Part shown: positions 1 to 7,227 of the stretch, piece by piece
Position numbering within the stretch: position 1 is the first letter of the stretch
Layout: every line of letters begins with the position of its first letter
Assembly: GCA_958405195.1 (NCBI GenBank)
Contig: CATYDM010000052.1
Coordinates: 1-14,464, forward strand
From: an uncultured Collinsella sp.
GTDB lineage: Bacteria > Actinomycetota > Coriobacteriia > Coriobacteriales > Coriobacteriaceae
Length of the DNA: 14,464 nucleotides
Direction: 5' to 3'
Program-made: the position numbers and the translations under genes
The notes under the pieces: model-generated
Told to the model about the DNA's origin: nothing
Seen by the model: only the letters and a program-made list of their open reading frames with translations
The model's database searches: none

Positions 1-30
1 GACACCCAAGGACTAGCTAACCTCCCAATA

Positions 31-97
31 AGTTGCGGTGGAATAGTCCCTAAATTAAAGTCACGGGGCTTTAAACAGGAACTATTTCACCGCAACT
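31..97. repeat. Long inverted repeat downstream of mgtA
   Basis: Two 17-base arms (31-47 and 81-97) are complementary along their whole length if one G-U pair (41 with 87) is allowed on the plus strand. A small inner stem (55-60 with 69-74) sits in the 33-base loop. No T-run follows on either strand, so a classic intrinsic terminator is unlikely. It may be an intergenic hairpin repeat of the genome, or a 3' structure for mgtA transcripts. Confidence 0.7.
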
Positions 98-113
98 GCT
101 GGGGGGATAGACT

Positions 114-178
114 GCGGCGGCGGCAGAGGCAGCGGCAGCGGCGTTGGCAGCTGTGGTAGTGGCAACGGCAGCTGGCAG
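114..178. repeat. Imperfect GGCAGC-type hexamer repeat
   Basis: A run of degenerate GGCNGC/GGCAGC units lies just beyond the mgtA stop codon. The bases are biased to G and C on the plus strand, with hardly any ordered stem. It could be slipped-strand DNA expansion. It is not part of the mgtA frame, which ends at 198. Confidence 0.5.
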
Positions 179-197
179 GGTGTTTTCCGTCTACTTG

Positions 198-2966
198 CTA
201 CAGCAGCTCGCCGTGGCGGGCAATGTAGCGGCACTTTGCCAGCTGGGTGAGCGTGATATAGGCGGTAACGATGCCAATGAGCAGCCCAAAAAAGCTCGTG
301 GGCAGCGGCATGAGGCCGAGCACATCGGCGATGGGGCTTGCCGGCAGCCAGGTGACGAGCGCCAGGCCCAGCACGGTAAGAACGCACAATGCGGGCGCGG
401 CGTGGTCGCGCGGGCTCGGCAGATGCGGGGAGCGCAACATGTGGACCACGAGTGTCTGCGACCACATGGACTCGACAAACCAGCCGCTCTGGAAGAGCGC
501 AGCAAAGGTCGCCATACCCGCGACGTCGCCCGCGGCGGCAAGCTCGGACCAGCTTGCGTCCACGGCGGCGGGGCACACGACAAAGAAGAGCGCGGCGAAG
601 GTCACGATGTCAAACAGCGAGCTCACGGGGCCCAGCTCGAGCATAAAGCCCTTGATGGACGCGGCGTCCCAGGCACGCGGGCGGGCAGTCCAGGCGTCAT
701 CGACGGTGTCCCACGGCAGCGCGATGCACACGATCTCGTAGACCAGCGACAGCAGCACCAGCTGCAGGGCGCTCATGGGCAAAAACGGCAAGAACAGGCT
801 CGCGACGGTCACGGACAGCACGTTGCCAAAGTTGGAGTTCACCGTGGTCTTGAGGTACTTGAGCAGGTTACCGTAAGTGCGGCGGCCTTCGATGATGCCG
901 CGCTCGAGCACGCCCAGGTCCTTCTGAAGCAAGATGATATCGGCGGATTCCTTGGCAATGTCGACGGCCGAATCGACCGAGATGCCGCAATCGCTCGCAC
1001 GCATGGCGGCGGCGTCGTTGATGCCGTCGCCCATAAAGCCCACGGTGTGGCCGAGCATCTCGCGCATGACACGTACCAGGCGCGCCTTCTGCAGCGGCGA
1101 GAGCTTGGCGAAGAGGTGGGTTTTCTCGGCGCGCTCGGCAAGTTCGGCGTCATCGAGCGCATCGATCTCGGAGCCGAGCAAGACGTTGCTCGCATCGATA
1201 CCAATCTGTTCGCAGACGGTGGCGGCGACGCGGTCGTTGTCGCCGGTTAGGACCTTGACCGCCACGCCCTTGGCCTCGAGGGTGGCGACGGCGCCCGCGG
1301 CACTTGCTTTGGGCGGATCGAGGAAGGCCAAAAAGCCCATCAGCACCATGTCGCACTCGTCGGCGATGCCAAACTCGCCCACGCAGCGCGGATTGGTCTT
1401 CTGCGCCACGGCAATCACGCGCAGACCCTCGGCGTTAAGTCCGGCGACCTGCTTGCGAATCTGGGCGAGGTTCTCGTTGGTGAGTGGCTGGGCGATGCCA
1501 TCGACCTCGACAAAGGAGCAGATCTCGAGCATTTCCTCGGCAGCTCCCTTGGTAACCATCTGGGTTTTGCCTTGGGCGTCGGCGACAACTACGCTCAGGC
1601 GGCGGCGCGAGAAATCGAAGGGAACCTCGTCGACCTTGGTATAGCGGTCGCGCAGACTCTGGCCCAGCATAGAATCGGGCACGACGGTCGAGGGCGTCAC
1701 ATCGGCACGGTCGATTACGGCCAGGTCGATAAGGTTTTTGAGGCCGGTTTGGAAGAAGCTATTCAAAAATGCATGGCGCAGCACGCGTGCGTCTTCGTTG
1801 CCGTCGGTGCTGAGATAGCGCTCGAGCACGATGCGGTCTTCGGTGAGGGTGCCGGTCTTGTCGCAGCACAGGACGTCCATCGCGCCGAGGTTTTGAATCG
1901 CCGGCAGTTCCTTGACGATAACCTGGCGACGGGCGAGGTCTTTGGCGCCTTGCGATAGGCTCGTGGTCACGATAACGGGAAGCATCTGCGGCGTGATGCC
2001 CACGGCCACGCTCGTGGCGAACAGCAGCGCGTCGATGACGTTGCCCTTGGTGGTGGCGTTGATGGCAAAGACGGCCGGCGCCATAACGAGCATGAGGCGT
2101 ACGAGCAACATGGAGACGCTCGAGACGCCGCGATCAAACGCGTTCTTTTCGCCGCGCCCGTTGAGCATCTTGGCGATGCCGCCCAGGTAGGTGTCCGAGC
2201 CGGTGGCAACGACAAGCGCCATGGCGGTGCCGTTTTGCACGGAGGTGCCGGTAAAGACGATGTTCTTGCAGGCAGAGAGTGGCAGTGCGGAGCCGTCGGC
2301 GCCCTCGACGACGGTGACGGCGGTGGTCTTCTCGACGGCCTCGCTCTCGCCGGTGAGTGCGGACTCGATCACAAACAGGTCGCGCGCGGTGATGATGCGG
2401 GCATCGGCTGGAACCATATCGCCGGCAGAGAGGCGGATCACATCGCCGGGGACGAGCTCGTCGAGGGGGATCTCGATGCGCTCGCCGTCGCGCAGGGTGG
2501 TGCAAGTGTTGGAGACCAGGTCCTTGAGGGCTTCTGCCGCATTGCCGCTGCGGGCTTCCTGGATAAACTTCATGCCGCCCGATACCAGCAGCATGATGCC
2601 GATGACGATGACCGTGGAGGGGTCGCGCTGCGGTTCGGGCGCGGCGAGCACGTCGATGTAGAGCGAGACCAGCGCGAGCGCGGCGAGGATGCCGGCGAAG
2701 GGATCGATGAACGCGTCGGCGATGCGGCGGGCGAGCGTTTTGGTCGTTGCCTCGATGGTGTTGGGGCCGACGGCGTTCAGGCGCTCAGTTGCCTGCTCGA
2801 CGGTGAGGCCGTTTGCCGTGGCGTCAAGCAGTACGAGGGCGTCCTCGGCACTATGGGTGGCGGCGAATATGGTGTTCTTGGACAGGCCGGTATGAGCGGC
2901 GGGGCGCGTCGTGCGGCGGCGCTTGGAGATGGCTTCGAGTACCGTGACGGTTTTGAGCATCAGCAT
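198..2966 (-). CDS. mgtA: Magnesium-translocating P-type ATPase (MgtA/MgtB family)
   Basis: The protein has 922 residues, close to the ~900 usual for MgtA/MgtB. It is an inner-membrane pump that imports Mg2+ at the cost of ATP (type IIIB P-ATPases). Visible motifs in order: the cation ATPase N-terminal domain (~30-110), the actuator motif TGES (205-208), the M4 ion-site segment GITPQMLP (323-330), and the phosphorylated aspartate of DKTGTLT (D369). TGDND and GDGIND hinge motifs follow, then C-terminal membrane helices with the family-typical PWDTVDDAW and GPVSSLFDI segments. The start is supported by AAGGAGG six bases upstream (2971-2977). The gene stands alone, with a leader of 300 to 400 bases containing a small ORF, which suggests regulation by Mg2+ in the leader. 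The exact ion is inferred from family resemblance. Confidence 0.95.
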   Translation of the reverse strand: MLMLKTVTVLEAISKRRRTTRPAAHTGLSKNTIFAATHSAEDALVLLDATANGLTVEQATERLNAVGPNTIEATTKTLARRIADAFIDPFAGILAALALVSLYIDVLAAPEPQRDPSTVIVIGIMLLVSGGMKFIQEARSGNAAEALKDLVSNTCTTLRDGERIEIPLDELVPGDVIRLSAGDMVPADARIITARDLFVIESALTGESEAVEKTTAVTVVEGADGSALPLSACKNIVFTGTSVQNGTAMALVVATGSDTYLGGIAKMLNGRGEKNAFDRGVSSVSMLLVRLMLVMAPAVFAINATTKGNVIDALLFATSVAVGITPQMLPVIVTTSLSQGAKDLARRQVIVKELPAIQNLGAMDVLCCDKTGTLTEDRIVLERYLSTDGNEDARVLRHAFLNSFFQTGLKNLIDLAVIDRADVTPSTVVPDSMLGQSLRDRYTKVDEVPFDFSRRRLSVVVADAQGKTQMVTKGAAEEMLEICSFVEVDGIAQPLTNENLAQIRKQVAGLNAEGLRVIAVAQKTNPRCVGEFGIADECDMVLMGFLAFLDPPKASAAGAVATLEAKGVAVKVLTGDNDRVAATVCEQIGIDASNVLLGSEIDALDDAELAERAEKTHLFAKLSPLQKARLVRVMREMLGHTVGFMGDGINDAAAMRASDCGISVDSAVDIAKESADIILLQKDLGVLERGIIEGRRTYGNLLKYLKTTVNSNFGNVLSVTVASLFLPFLPMSALQLVLLSLVYEIVCIALPWDTVDDAWTARPRAWDAASIKGFMLELGPVSSLFDIVTFAALFFVVCPAAVDASWSELAAAGDVAGMATFAALFQSGWFVESMWSQTLVVHMLRSPHLPSPRDHAAPALCVLTVLGLALVTWLPASPIADVLGLMPLPTSFFGLLIGIVTAYITLTQLAKCRYIARHGELL

Positions 2967-3135
2967 AGGGTCCTCCTTGTTGAAGGGAGTTAGCGTACGT
3001 GTCGAATTTGCTTCAAAAAACCTAGATGTCGCTCACGTCATGCTCGCGAATCCCCGTAAAGAGGACAGGCAGCTTTGTGGTGAGTTTTATGGTGCTTGTG
3101 CTCGTGAATGAGTGACAGCGATCGGCTGCTGGCGT

Positions 3136-3207
3136 TTATGCGAGCGGGGAATCCTCGTGGCGTGCCGAGGGCGACATGCAGGTTTTTCGACTATGACTGC
3201 CTTCCAT
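3136..3207 (-). CDS. Candidate 23-residue leader peptide of mgtA
   Basis: An ATG at 3207 is preceded by TTAAGGAGGTGT (3222-3211), an almost complete match to the anti-Shine-Dalgarno sequence, with AAGGAGG ending six bases before the start. The frame runs 23 codons to TAA at 3138-3136. The peptide begins MEGSHSRKT and ends with an acidic stretch then proline (HEDSPLA). It lies about 170 bases before the mgtA start on the same strand. In Salmonella and E. coli the mgtA leader encodes MgtL, whose acidic and proline codons make translation sensitive to low Mg2+; the sequence here is not homologous, but the arrangement is parallel. Too short to identify by family. The ribosome binding site makes translation likely; the regulatory role is inferred. 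Confidence 0.6.
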   Translation of the reverse strand: MEGSHSRKTCMSPSARHEDSPLA

Positions 3208-3275
3208 GGCACACCTCCTTAAGGCCGGGCGCAGGGCGCGCTCCAGGCACCTTGTACCCGTTTCAATCCGCCCGT

Positions 3276-3304
3276 ATTTTTGACGAGGGGGTTTACCGTG
3301 TCAA
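3276..3304 (-). promoter_or_regulatory. Candidate mgtA promoter
   Basis: On the minus strand a perfect -35 TTGACA (3304-3299) is followed after 17 bases by AAAAAT (3281-3276, 4 of 6 matches to TATAAT). Transcription would start near 3269, giving a leader of about 300 nt that includes the small ORF. The -35 lies within an imperfect palindrome (3288-3308, arms GGGGTTnAC) that could be an operator. Confidence 0.45.
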
Positions 3305-3385
3305 CCCCATGCAAGCTTTCTTCATTTTGCGTCACCGTCGCCGGCGAACGGTTGATTTTCGCCTGTAAACGGTAGTTAAGTTCAG

Positions 3386-3415
3386 ATTAAATCAAATAGT
3401 ATCAAGAATGGTCAA
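3386..3415 (-). promoter_or_regulatory. Alternative upstream mgtA promoter
   Basis: TTGACC (3415-3410) and TTTAAT (3391-3386) on the minus strand are spaced 18 bases apart in an AT-rich stretch. It would give a leader of about 410 nt. It is weaker support than the TTGACA site nearer the gene. The AT-rich stretch 3370-3520 is shared with the divergent sugar operon. Confidence 0.3.
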
Positions 3416-3458
3416 ACTTGATTAACAGCAAAACCACAAGGTAGATGGCCATTTGCAG

Positions 3459-3530
3459 TGAAAAACTCTGACACAATGAGAAAAAGAATGAAAAATATTG
3501 ATTGAAAATGAACTTACGTGGCAGTAATCT
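3459..3530 (+). promoter_or_regulatory. Promoter/operator region of the sugar isomerase-PTS operon
   Basis: This AT-rich stretch holds two possible promoters: CTGACA (3468-3473) with AAAAAT (3491-3496), and TTGAAA (3502-3507) with TAATCT (3525-3530), each with 17-base spacing. Four direct copies of a TGAAAAA-like word begin at 3459, 3477, 3489 and 3503, the kind of tandem array bound by DeoR-family repressors. The link to the DeoR-type gene at 6223 is an inference. Confidence 0.4.
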
Positions 3531-3646
3531 ACATGTCACAGGGTAAGCCCCGGCGCGCAGGCGGCGGCCCTTATCGAATTACGGATATAGATCAGGTGCT
3601 CGAACGAGCAGAAACGATTAAGGACGAAGGTAAAGGACGTAGAAGC

Positions 3647-4585
3647 ATGAAGCTTGCAACTCGTATCAACTCCTATTTTCGCGATGGCGACAAGAATCTT
3701 GATCGCGTGTTCGCGGAGTTCCAGAGCGTGGGCCTCACGCACGTCGACCTCAACTACCCCGAGCACTGCACAGGTGTCACGGCGGAGGACATGGCCGCCA
3801 AGCTCGCAGCTCACGAACTGCAGCTGAACGGCTGCGCGCTGCGCTTCCGCAACGCGTTCCTCAACGGTGACCTGGGCAATGCCGATGATGCCCTTGCCGC
3901 GGAAGCCCTTGAGCTCTGCTACGAGGCGTGCGACTACTGCCGCACTGCCGGTGGCAACACGGTGACCATCTGGCTCGGCCACGACGGTTTCGACTACAGC
4001 TTCCAGATCGCCTATGCTCGCGTCTTCGACCAGCTCGTAGCCGCATTCCAGAAGGTCTGCGATTATGCGCCCGACCTCAAGATCTCGATCGAGTACAAAC
4101 CCTACGAGGAGCGCGCGTACGCGTTCATCGACTCCATGGGCATGACCGGCATGATCCTCAACGCTGCAGACCGCCCGAACCTGGGCGTCACGCTGGACTA
4201 CTGCCACATGCTCATGAAGCACGAGAACCCCGCCATGGCCGTCGACCTGTTCGGCCGCGAGGGCAAGCTCTACGGCATTCACCTAAACGACGGCAACGGT
4301 CGCTTCGATGATGGCCTTATGATTGGTACGTCCACGCCGGTGAAGACCCTCGAGTTCCTCTACTACGTGAAGAAGCACGGGTACGACAGCGCGATCTACT
4401 TCGACACGTTCCCGGTCATCGAACCCGCTGCCGGCGAGGCTACGCAGAACGACCAGATGATTCATCTGCTCAACGATGCAATCGAGACCGTAGGCATGGA
4501 GAAGATCCAATCCGTTATCGATGCAAACGACGCGATTAAGGCAGCCGAGCTTGTCCGCGAGCTCTTCTGCGCAATGGGGAGGTAA
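3647..4585 (+). CDS. Xylose-isomerase-like TIM-barrel sugar isomerase (L-rhamnose isomerase type)
   Basis: The protein has 312 residues from the chosen ATG, which follows AAAGGA (3632-3637). An in-frame GTG at 3518 would add 43 residues of poor, unconserved-looking sequence overlapping the promoter, so I reject it. Candidate metal ligands are E149 and K151 (EYKP), D184 and H187 (TLDYCH), H212 (IHLND), D221/D222 and D253. As I recall the Pseudomonas stutzeri L-rhamnose isomerase ligands (E219, K221, D254, H257, H281, D289/D291, D327), the E-K, E-D and D-H spacings agree exactly. That enzyme also interconverts D-allose and D-allulose. It is the first gene of the operon, with the PTS permease three bases downstream. 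The substrate is unknown: a free or phosphorylated ketose/aldose is likely; an epimerase role is possible. Confidence 0.75.
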   Translation: MKLATRINSYFRDGDKNLDRVFAEFQSVGLTHVDLNYPEHCTGVTAEDMAAKLAAHELQLNGCALRFRNAFLNGDLGNADDALAAEALELCYEACDYCRTAGGNTVTIWLGHDGFDYSFQIAYARVFDQLVAAFQKVCDYAPDLKISIEYKPYEERAYAFIDSMGMTGMILNAADRPNLGVTLDYCHMLMKHENPAMAVDLFGREGKLYGIHLNDGNGRFDDGLMIGTSTPVKTLEFLYYVKKHGYDSAIYFDTFPVIEPAAGEATQNDQMIHLLNDAIETVGMEKIQSVIDANDAIKAAELVRELFCAMGR

Positions 4586-4588
4586 CCA

Positions 4589-5965
4589 ATGAAACGCGAC
4601 TGGAACGCGATGGCTCAGGGGATTCTGGACGCCGTCGGTGGTCCCGAGAACATCTCGGGCATGACGCACTGCGCGACGCGCCTGCGCCTCAATCTCAAGG
4701 ACGACGCGGCTTGTGACGACGCTGCGGTCAAGGAAGTCGAAGGCGTTGTGAACACGCTGAACAAGGCTGGTCAGTATCAGGTTCTCATCGGCACTGAGGT
4801 CCCGAAGCTGTACGAGAAGTTTGAGCCGCTGGTCAAGGGCTCGGGCGTGGAGATCTCCGCTGCTACCAAGGACGAGGGCGAGAGCATCGTCAGCCAGATC
4901 TTCTCTGCGATCTCCGGCATCTTTGCCCCGCTGCTGCCCGCCATGGCCGGCTCCGGTATCCTGCGCGGCTTCGTCATCCTGGCTGCCCAGCTCGGCATCA
5001 TCGCCGAGGGTACGGGTACCTACACCATCCTGTACACCCTGGACATGAGCGTGTTCTACTTCCTGCCCGTGCTGCTCGGCTTCTCGGCCGGTAAGCGCTT
5101 CGGCGCGAGCCCGTACCTGTCGGCGCTGCTCGGCGCGTGCCTGCTCTACCCGGACTTCATCGCCCTCATGGGCGACGCGGGCAACGGCGCCATGACGGAT
5201 TTCTTCGGCATCCCCGTTGTTCTCATGAGCTACAACTCCACGGTTATCCCCGCCATCCTGTCCGTCTGGGTCTACTCGTTCCTGTACAAGTGGCTCGATG
5301 AGCACGTCTCCGAGATGCTCAAGCTCGTCGTGCTGCCCGCCATCTCCCTGATCGTTATGGTTCCGCTCACGATGCTCGTCATCGGTCCCCTGGGCGTCTA
5401 CGCCGGCGAGGGTATCGCCTTCGTGGTCAACTGGCTGATCGAGCGCAGCTCCTTGCTTGCCGGCGTGCTGGTTGGCGGCGGCTGGTCCGTGCTCGTGTCC
5501 ATGGGTATCCACTGGGCCGTGAACCCCATTATGATCAACAACATCGCCCAGAACGGCTTCGACTACATCTGCCCCTTCACCTTCGCCTGTAACTTCGCCG
5601 TTATCGGCTGCGCCTTCGGCGTGTTCCTCAAGGCCCGCGACCAGAAGCTCAAGAGCTTTGCCATGACCGGCGTCGTGTCGATCGCCCTGTCCGCCATCAT
5701 CGAGCCCACGCTGTTCGGCATGCTCGTGAAGAACAAGAAGGTCTGGCTTGCGCAGATCATCGGTGGTGCCGTCGGCGGTGCGTTCCTCGGCATCATGAAG
5801 GTCGTCACGACTGCCTTCACCTTCGGTTCCGTTACCACGTTCCCGGCTTTCGTGAGCTCCGACCCCATGAACTTCGCTTGGGCCATGGCCGGCATGCTCA
5901 TCTCTGCCGTCGTGGCCGGCGTCCTCGCCTTCATCTTCACCGGCAAGGAGGACCAGCTTGCCTAA
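4589..5965 (+). CDS. PTS permease, beta-glucoside family IIBC (no IIA domain)
   Basis: A 458-residue membrane permease that takes up and phosphorylates a sugar. The IIB domain (about 1-90) carries the phosphorylated cysteine C28 in MTHCATRLRL. The IIC domain (about 100-455) has some ten hydrophobic helices, the GIHWAVNP segment (306-313) and IEPTLFG (371-377), which corresponds to the family's substrate-site ITEP motif. BglP-type proteins of ~620 residues carry a C-terminal IIA domain; this one stops right after IIC, so IIA must come from elsewhere, plausibly the crr product at 12953. The start is preceded by GGGGAGG overlapping the end of the isomerase gene, with three bases between stop and start, so translation is probably coupled. 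The sugar is not readable from the sequence; the neighbours favour a rare hexose. Confidence 0.9.
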   Translation: MKRDWNAMAQGILDAVGGPENISGMTHCATRLRLNLKDDAACDDAAVKEVEGVVNTLNKAGQYQVLIGTEVPKLYEKFEPLVKGSGVEISAATKDEGESIVSQIFSAISGIFAPLLPAMAGSGILRGFVILAAQLGIIAEGTGTYTILYTLDMSVFYFLPVLLGFSAGKRFGASPYLSALLGACLLYPDFIALMGDAGNGAMTDFFGIPVVLMSYNSTVIPAILSVWVYSFLYKWLDEHVSEMLKLVVLPAISLIVMVPLTMLVIGPLGVYAGEGIAFVVNWLIERSSLLAGVLVGGGWSVLVSMGIHWAVNPIMINNIAQNGFDYICPFTFACNFAVIGCAFGVFLKARDQKLKSFAMTGVVSIALSAIIEPTLFGMLVKNKKVWLAQIIGGAVGGAFLGIMKVVTTAFTFGSVTTFPAFVSSDPMNFAWAMAGMLISAVVAGVLAFIFTGKEDQLA

Positions 5966-6070
5966 GAGCTTGAGGTGCGCTTCCCTTGGGTGCTGTCTCA
6001 CTTGAGGCGCGGTGCCTCGCCCGGGGCTCGTTATCCTTGCTCAAGGAGCGTCGCCCTTACGTGAGGACGT

Positions 6071-6102
6071 CAACCTCGTTCAAATTGTGAACGAGCGGGT
6101 TG
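6071..6102. promoter_or_regulatory. Inverted repeat between PTS gene and terminator
   Basis: CTCGTTCA (6075-6082) and TGAACGAG (6088-6095) form a perfect 8-bp inverted repeat with a 5-base gap. CAACC/GGTTG outer arms (6071-6075, 6098-6102) allow a bulged extension. TGAACGAGCG recurs at 6182-6191, just before the DeoR-type gene. It could be an operator for autoregulation or an mRNA hairpin. Confidence 0.35.
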
Positions 6103-6113
6103 GTCAATCGATT

Positions 6114-6150
6114 AAAACGGCCGTTATCGTTGCGGATGGCGGCCGTTTTT
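6114..6150 (+). terminator. Intrinsic terminator of the isomerase-PTS operon
   Basis: A perfect 10-bp stem (AAAACGGCCG at 6114-6123 with CGGCCGTTTT at 6140-6149), a 16-base loop and a T5 tail. It separates the permease gene from the regulator gene, so the latter probably has its own promoter or depends on read-through. Confidence 0.8.
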
Positions 6151-6222
6151 CTGCTCGTGCGTTACACTTCTCGAAAAGAAATGAACGAGCGTGAAGCAAA
6201 GTGGTTTGGAGAGGTTCCCGAT

Positions 6223-6966
6223 ATGATCCCGTATGAGCGCCAGGAGCGAATTGTAGAGTGCCTGCAGAAGTCGGGCCTTGTGAGGATTTCTGAGCTGCAG
6301 GAGGAGCTGCCGGGCGTTTCTATTTCGACGCTGCGCCGCGACCTCAAGGAGCTGGAGGCGCTCGGCAAGGTTGAGCACCTTTCGGGCGGCGCGGTGAAGT
6401 TGGTCTCGGCCGTTCACGAGGTGAGTATCTCGACGCGCTCGGGTTTGCATGGGAACGAGAAGGATCAGATTGCCCAGGTCGCCCTGCGTCTGGTTGAGGA
6501 CGGGGACACGCTCTATCTGGACTCCGGTTCAACCTGCACGGCCCTGCTGCGCCTGCTGCTCGACCGCGACGTGACGATCTACACGACGGACGCCTCGGCG
6601 TGCCTGATTAAGAGCGAGACGCGCGCCCAGCTCATCGTAGTGGGTGGCGAGTTCAACCACGTGAACTCCTCGTTTTGCGGCTCCATGACCGAGTCGATCC
6701 TGCGCGATCTGTACTTTGACAAGGCGTTCATCGGGACCAACGCGATTGACGAAGACCGGGGCATCATGACGCCCTCGTATGTGGAGGCAACGAAGAAGCG
6801 CATCGTGCGCGAGAACTCGAATAAGGTGTACGTGCTGTGCGACAGCTCGAAGTTTCATAAGTTCTCAAATGTTCGGGCTTTTGGGTTTGATGGCGTGGCG
6901 ATCATCGCGGAATCCTATGACGAGAAGATCGCCCAACATGCGCGCCTGATCACGCCGGAGGCGTAG
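6223..6966 (+). CDS. DeoR-family transcriptional regulator
   Basis: A 247-residue sugar-operon regulator, normal length for DeoR/GlpR proteins. The N-terminal winged helix-turn-helix (about 5-57) has the typical ISTLRRDLKELEALGKV pattern followed by GGAV. The C-terminal sensor domain shows DSGST (100-104), which in the family contacts a phosphorylated sugar, then GGE (141-143), FIGTNAID (169-176) and CDSSKF (206-211). The start at 6223 follows GGAGAGG eight bases upstream; an ATG at 6181 would add 14 residues outside the family and lacks a good ribosome binding site. It sits between the uptake operon and the epimerase-isomerase pair. A phosphosugar intermediate of this locus is the likely effector, and the TGAAAAA repeats at 3459-3509 are a plausible target. 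Confidence 0.9.
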   Translation: MIPYERQERIVECLQKSGLVRISELQEELPGVSISTLRRDLKELEALGKVEHLSGGAVKLVSAVHEVSISTRSGLHGNEKDQIAQVALRLVEDGDTLYLDSGSTCTALLRLLLDRDVTIYTTDASACLIKSETRAQLIVVGGEFNHVNSSFCGSMTESILRDLYFDKAFIGTNAIDEDRGIMTPSYVEATKKRIVRENSNKVYVLCDSSKFHKFSNVRAFGFDGVAIIAESYDEKIAQHARLITPEA

Positions 6967-6994
6967 GGTTCAAGGCCCACGCCCGTGCGAGCAC

Positions 6995-7033
6995 GGCCCA
7001 TGGTGGCCAGCTGAATGGCGGGGCCTCTTTCTA
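6995..7033 (+). terminator. Weak terminator-like structure after the DeoR-family gene
   Basis: GGCCC (6995-6999) pairs with GGGCC (7021-7025), with an inner GCC/GGC stem and a TCTTTCT tail. The stem is short, so termination is probably partial. It lies 28 bases beyond the stop codon. Confidence 0.3.
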
Positions 7034-7056
7034 GGGAACACAACGGCTTTTCGCCG

Positions 7057-7069
7057 TACGGAATCCGTA
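7057..7069. promoter_or_regulatory. Palindrome TACGGA-A-TCCGTA
   Basis: A perfect 6+6 palindrome about 160 bases before the epimerase gene. It differs from the TTAA-type operators nearer the gene, so it could be the site of another regulator. No function can be assigned. Confidence 0.35.
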
Positions 7070-7095
7070 TGACGCCAGCTAGATAGACAAATATG

Positions 7096-7186
7096 ACAAC
7101 GTTGTGAATCTAGAGAAACCTGTAGGTTAACAACGTGGTTAAACGATTAATCAGCCAGACTTTAGATACAGGTTAAACGATTAATT
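7096..7186. promoter_or_regulatory. Operator cluster upstream of the epimerase-rpiB operon
   Basis: Four palindromes centred on CG lie here: ACAACGTTGT (7096-7105), TTAACAACGTGGTTAA (7127-7142), GGTTAAACGATTAATC (7137-7152) and GGTTAAACGATTAATT (7171-7186). A CG-centred palindrome is the hallmark of LacI/GalR-family operators. The last two share the GG-TTAA-N4-TTAA pattern with sites around the LacI-type gene at 8703-9713. No clear -35/-10 pair could be picked out, but TTAAAC (7139) and TTAGAT (7162) have 17-base spacing and would overlap the operators, consistent with repression. Confidence 0.6.
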
Positions 7187-7227
7187 ATCAACGAGTAGAT
7201 AACCAATGAGCAGATAAGGAGTTCACC

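Noticed and set aside
144..1250. 368-codon plus-strand ORF over mgtA
   Set aside because: Antisense shadow; the minus frame encodes a complete P-type ATPase.
2967..3304. M-box magnesium riboswitch in the mgtA leader
   Set aside because: I could not find the conserved M-box core sequences; an Rfam search would settle it.
3108..3368. 86-codon plus-strand ORF in the mgtA leader region
   Set aside because: It has no ribosome binding site, no family resemblance and an odd arginine-rich end, and it lies antisense to the leader ORF that has an excellent ribosome binding site.
3518..3646. GTG start extending the TIM-barrel gene by 43 residues
   Set aside because: The extension overlaps the likely promoter, has no ribosome binding site and does not look like an isomerase N-terminus; MKLATRINSY is the natural start.
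4283..6001. 572-codon minus-strand ORF over the PTS gene
   Set aside because: It is a mirror of GC-rich codons: extremely rich in His, Glu, Asp and Gly with no domain, while the plus frame is a clear PTS permease.
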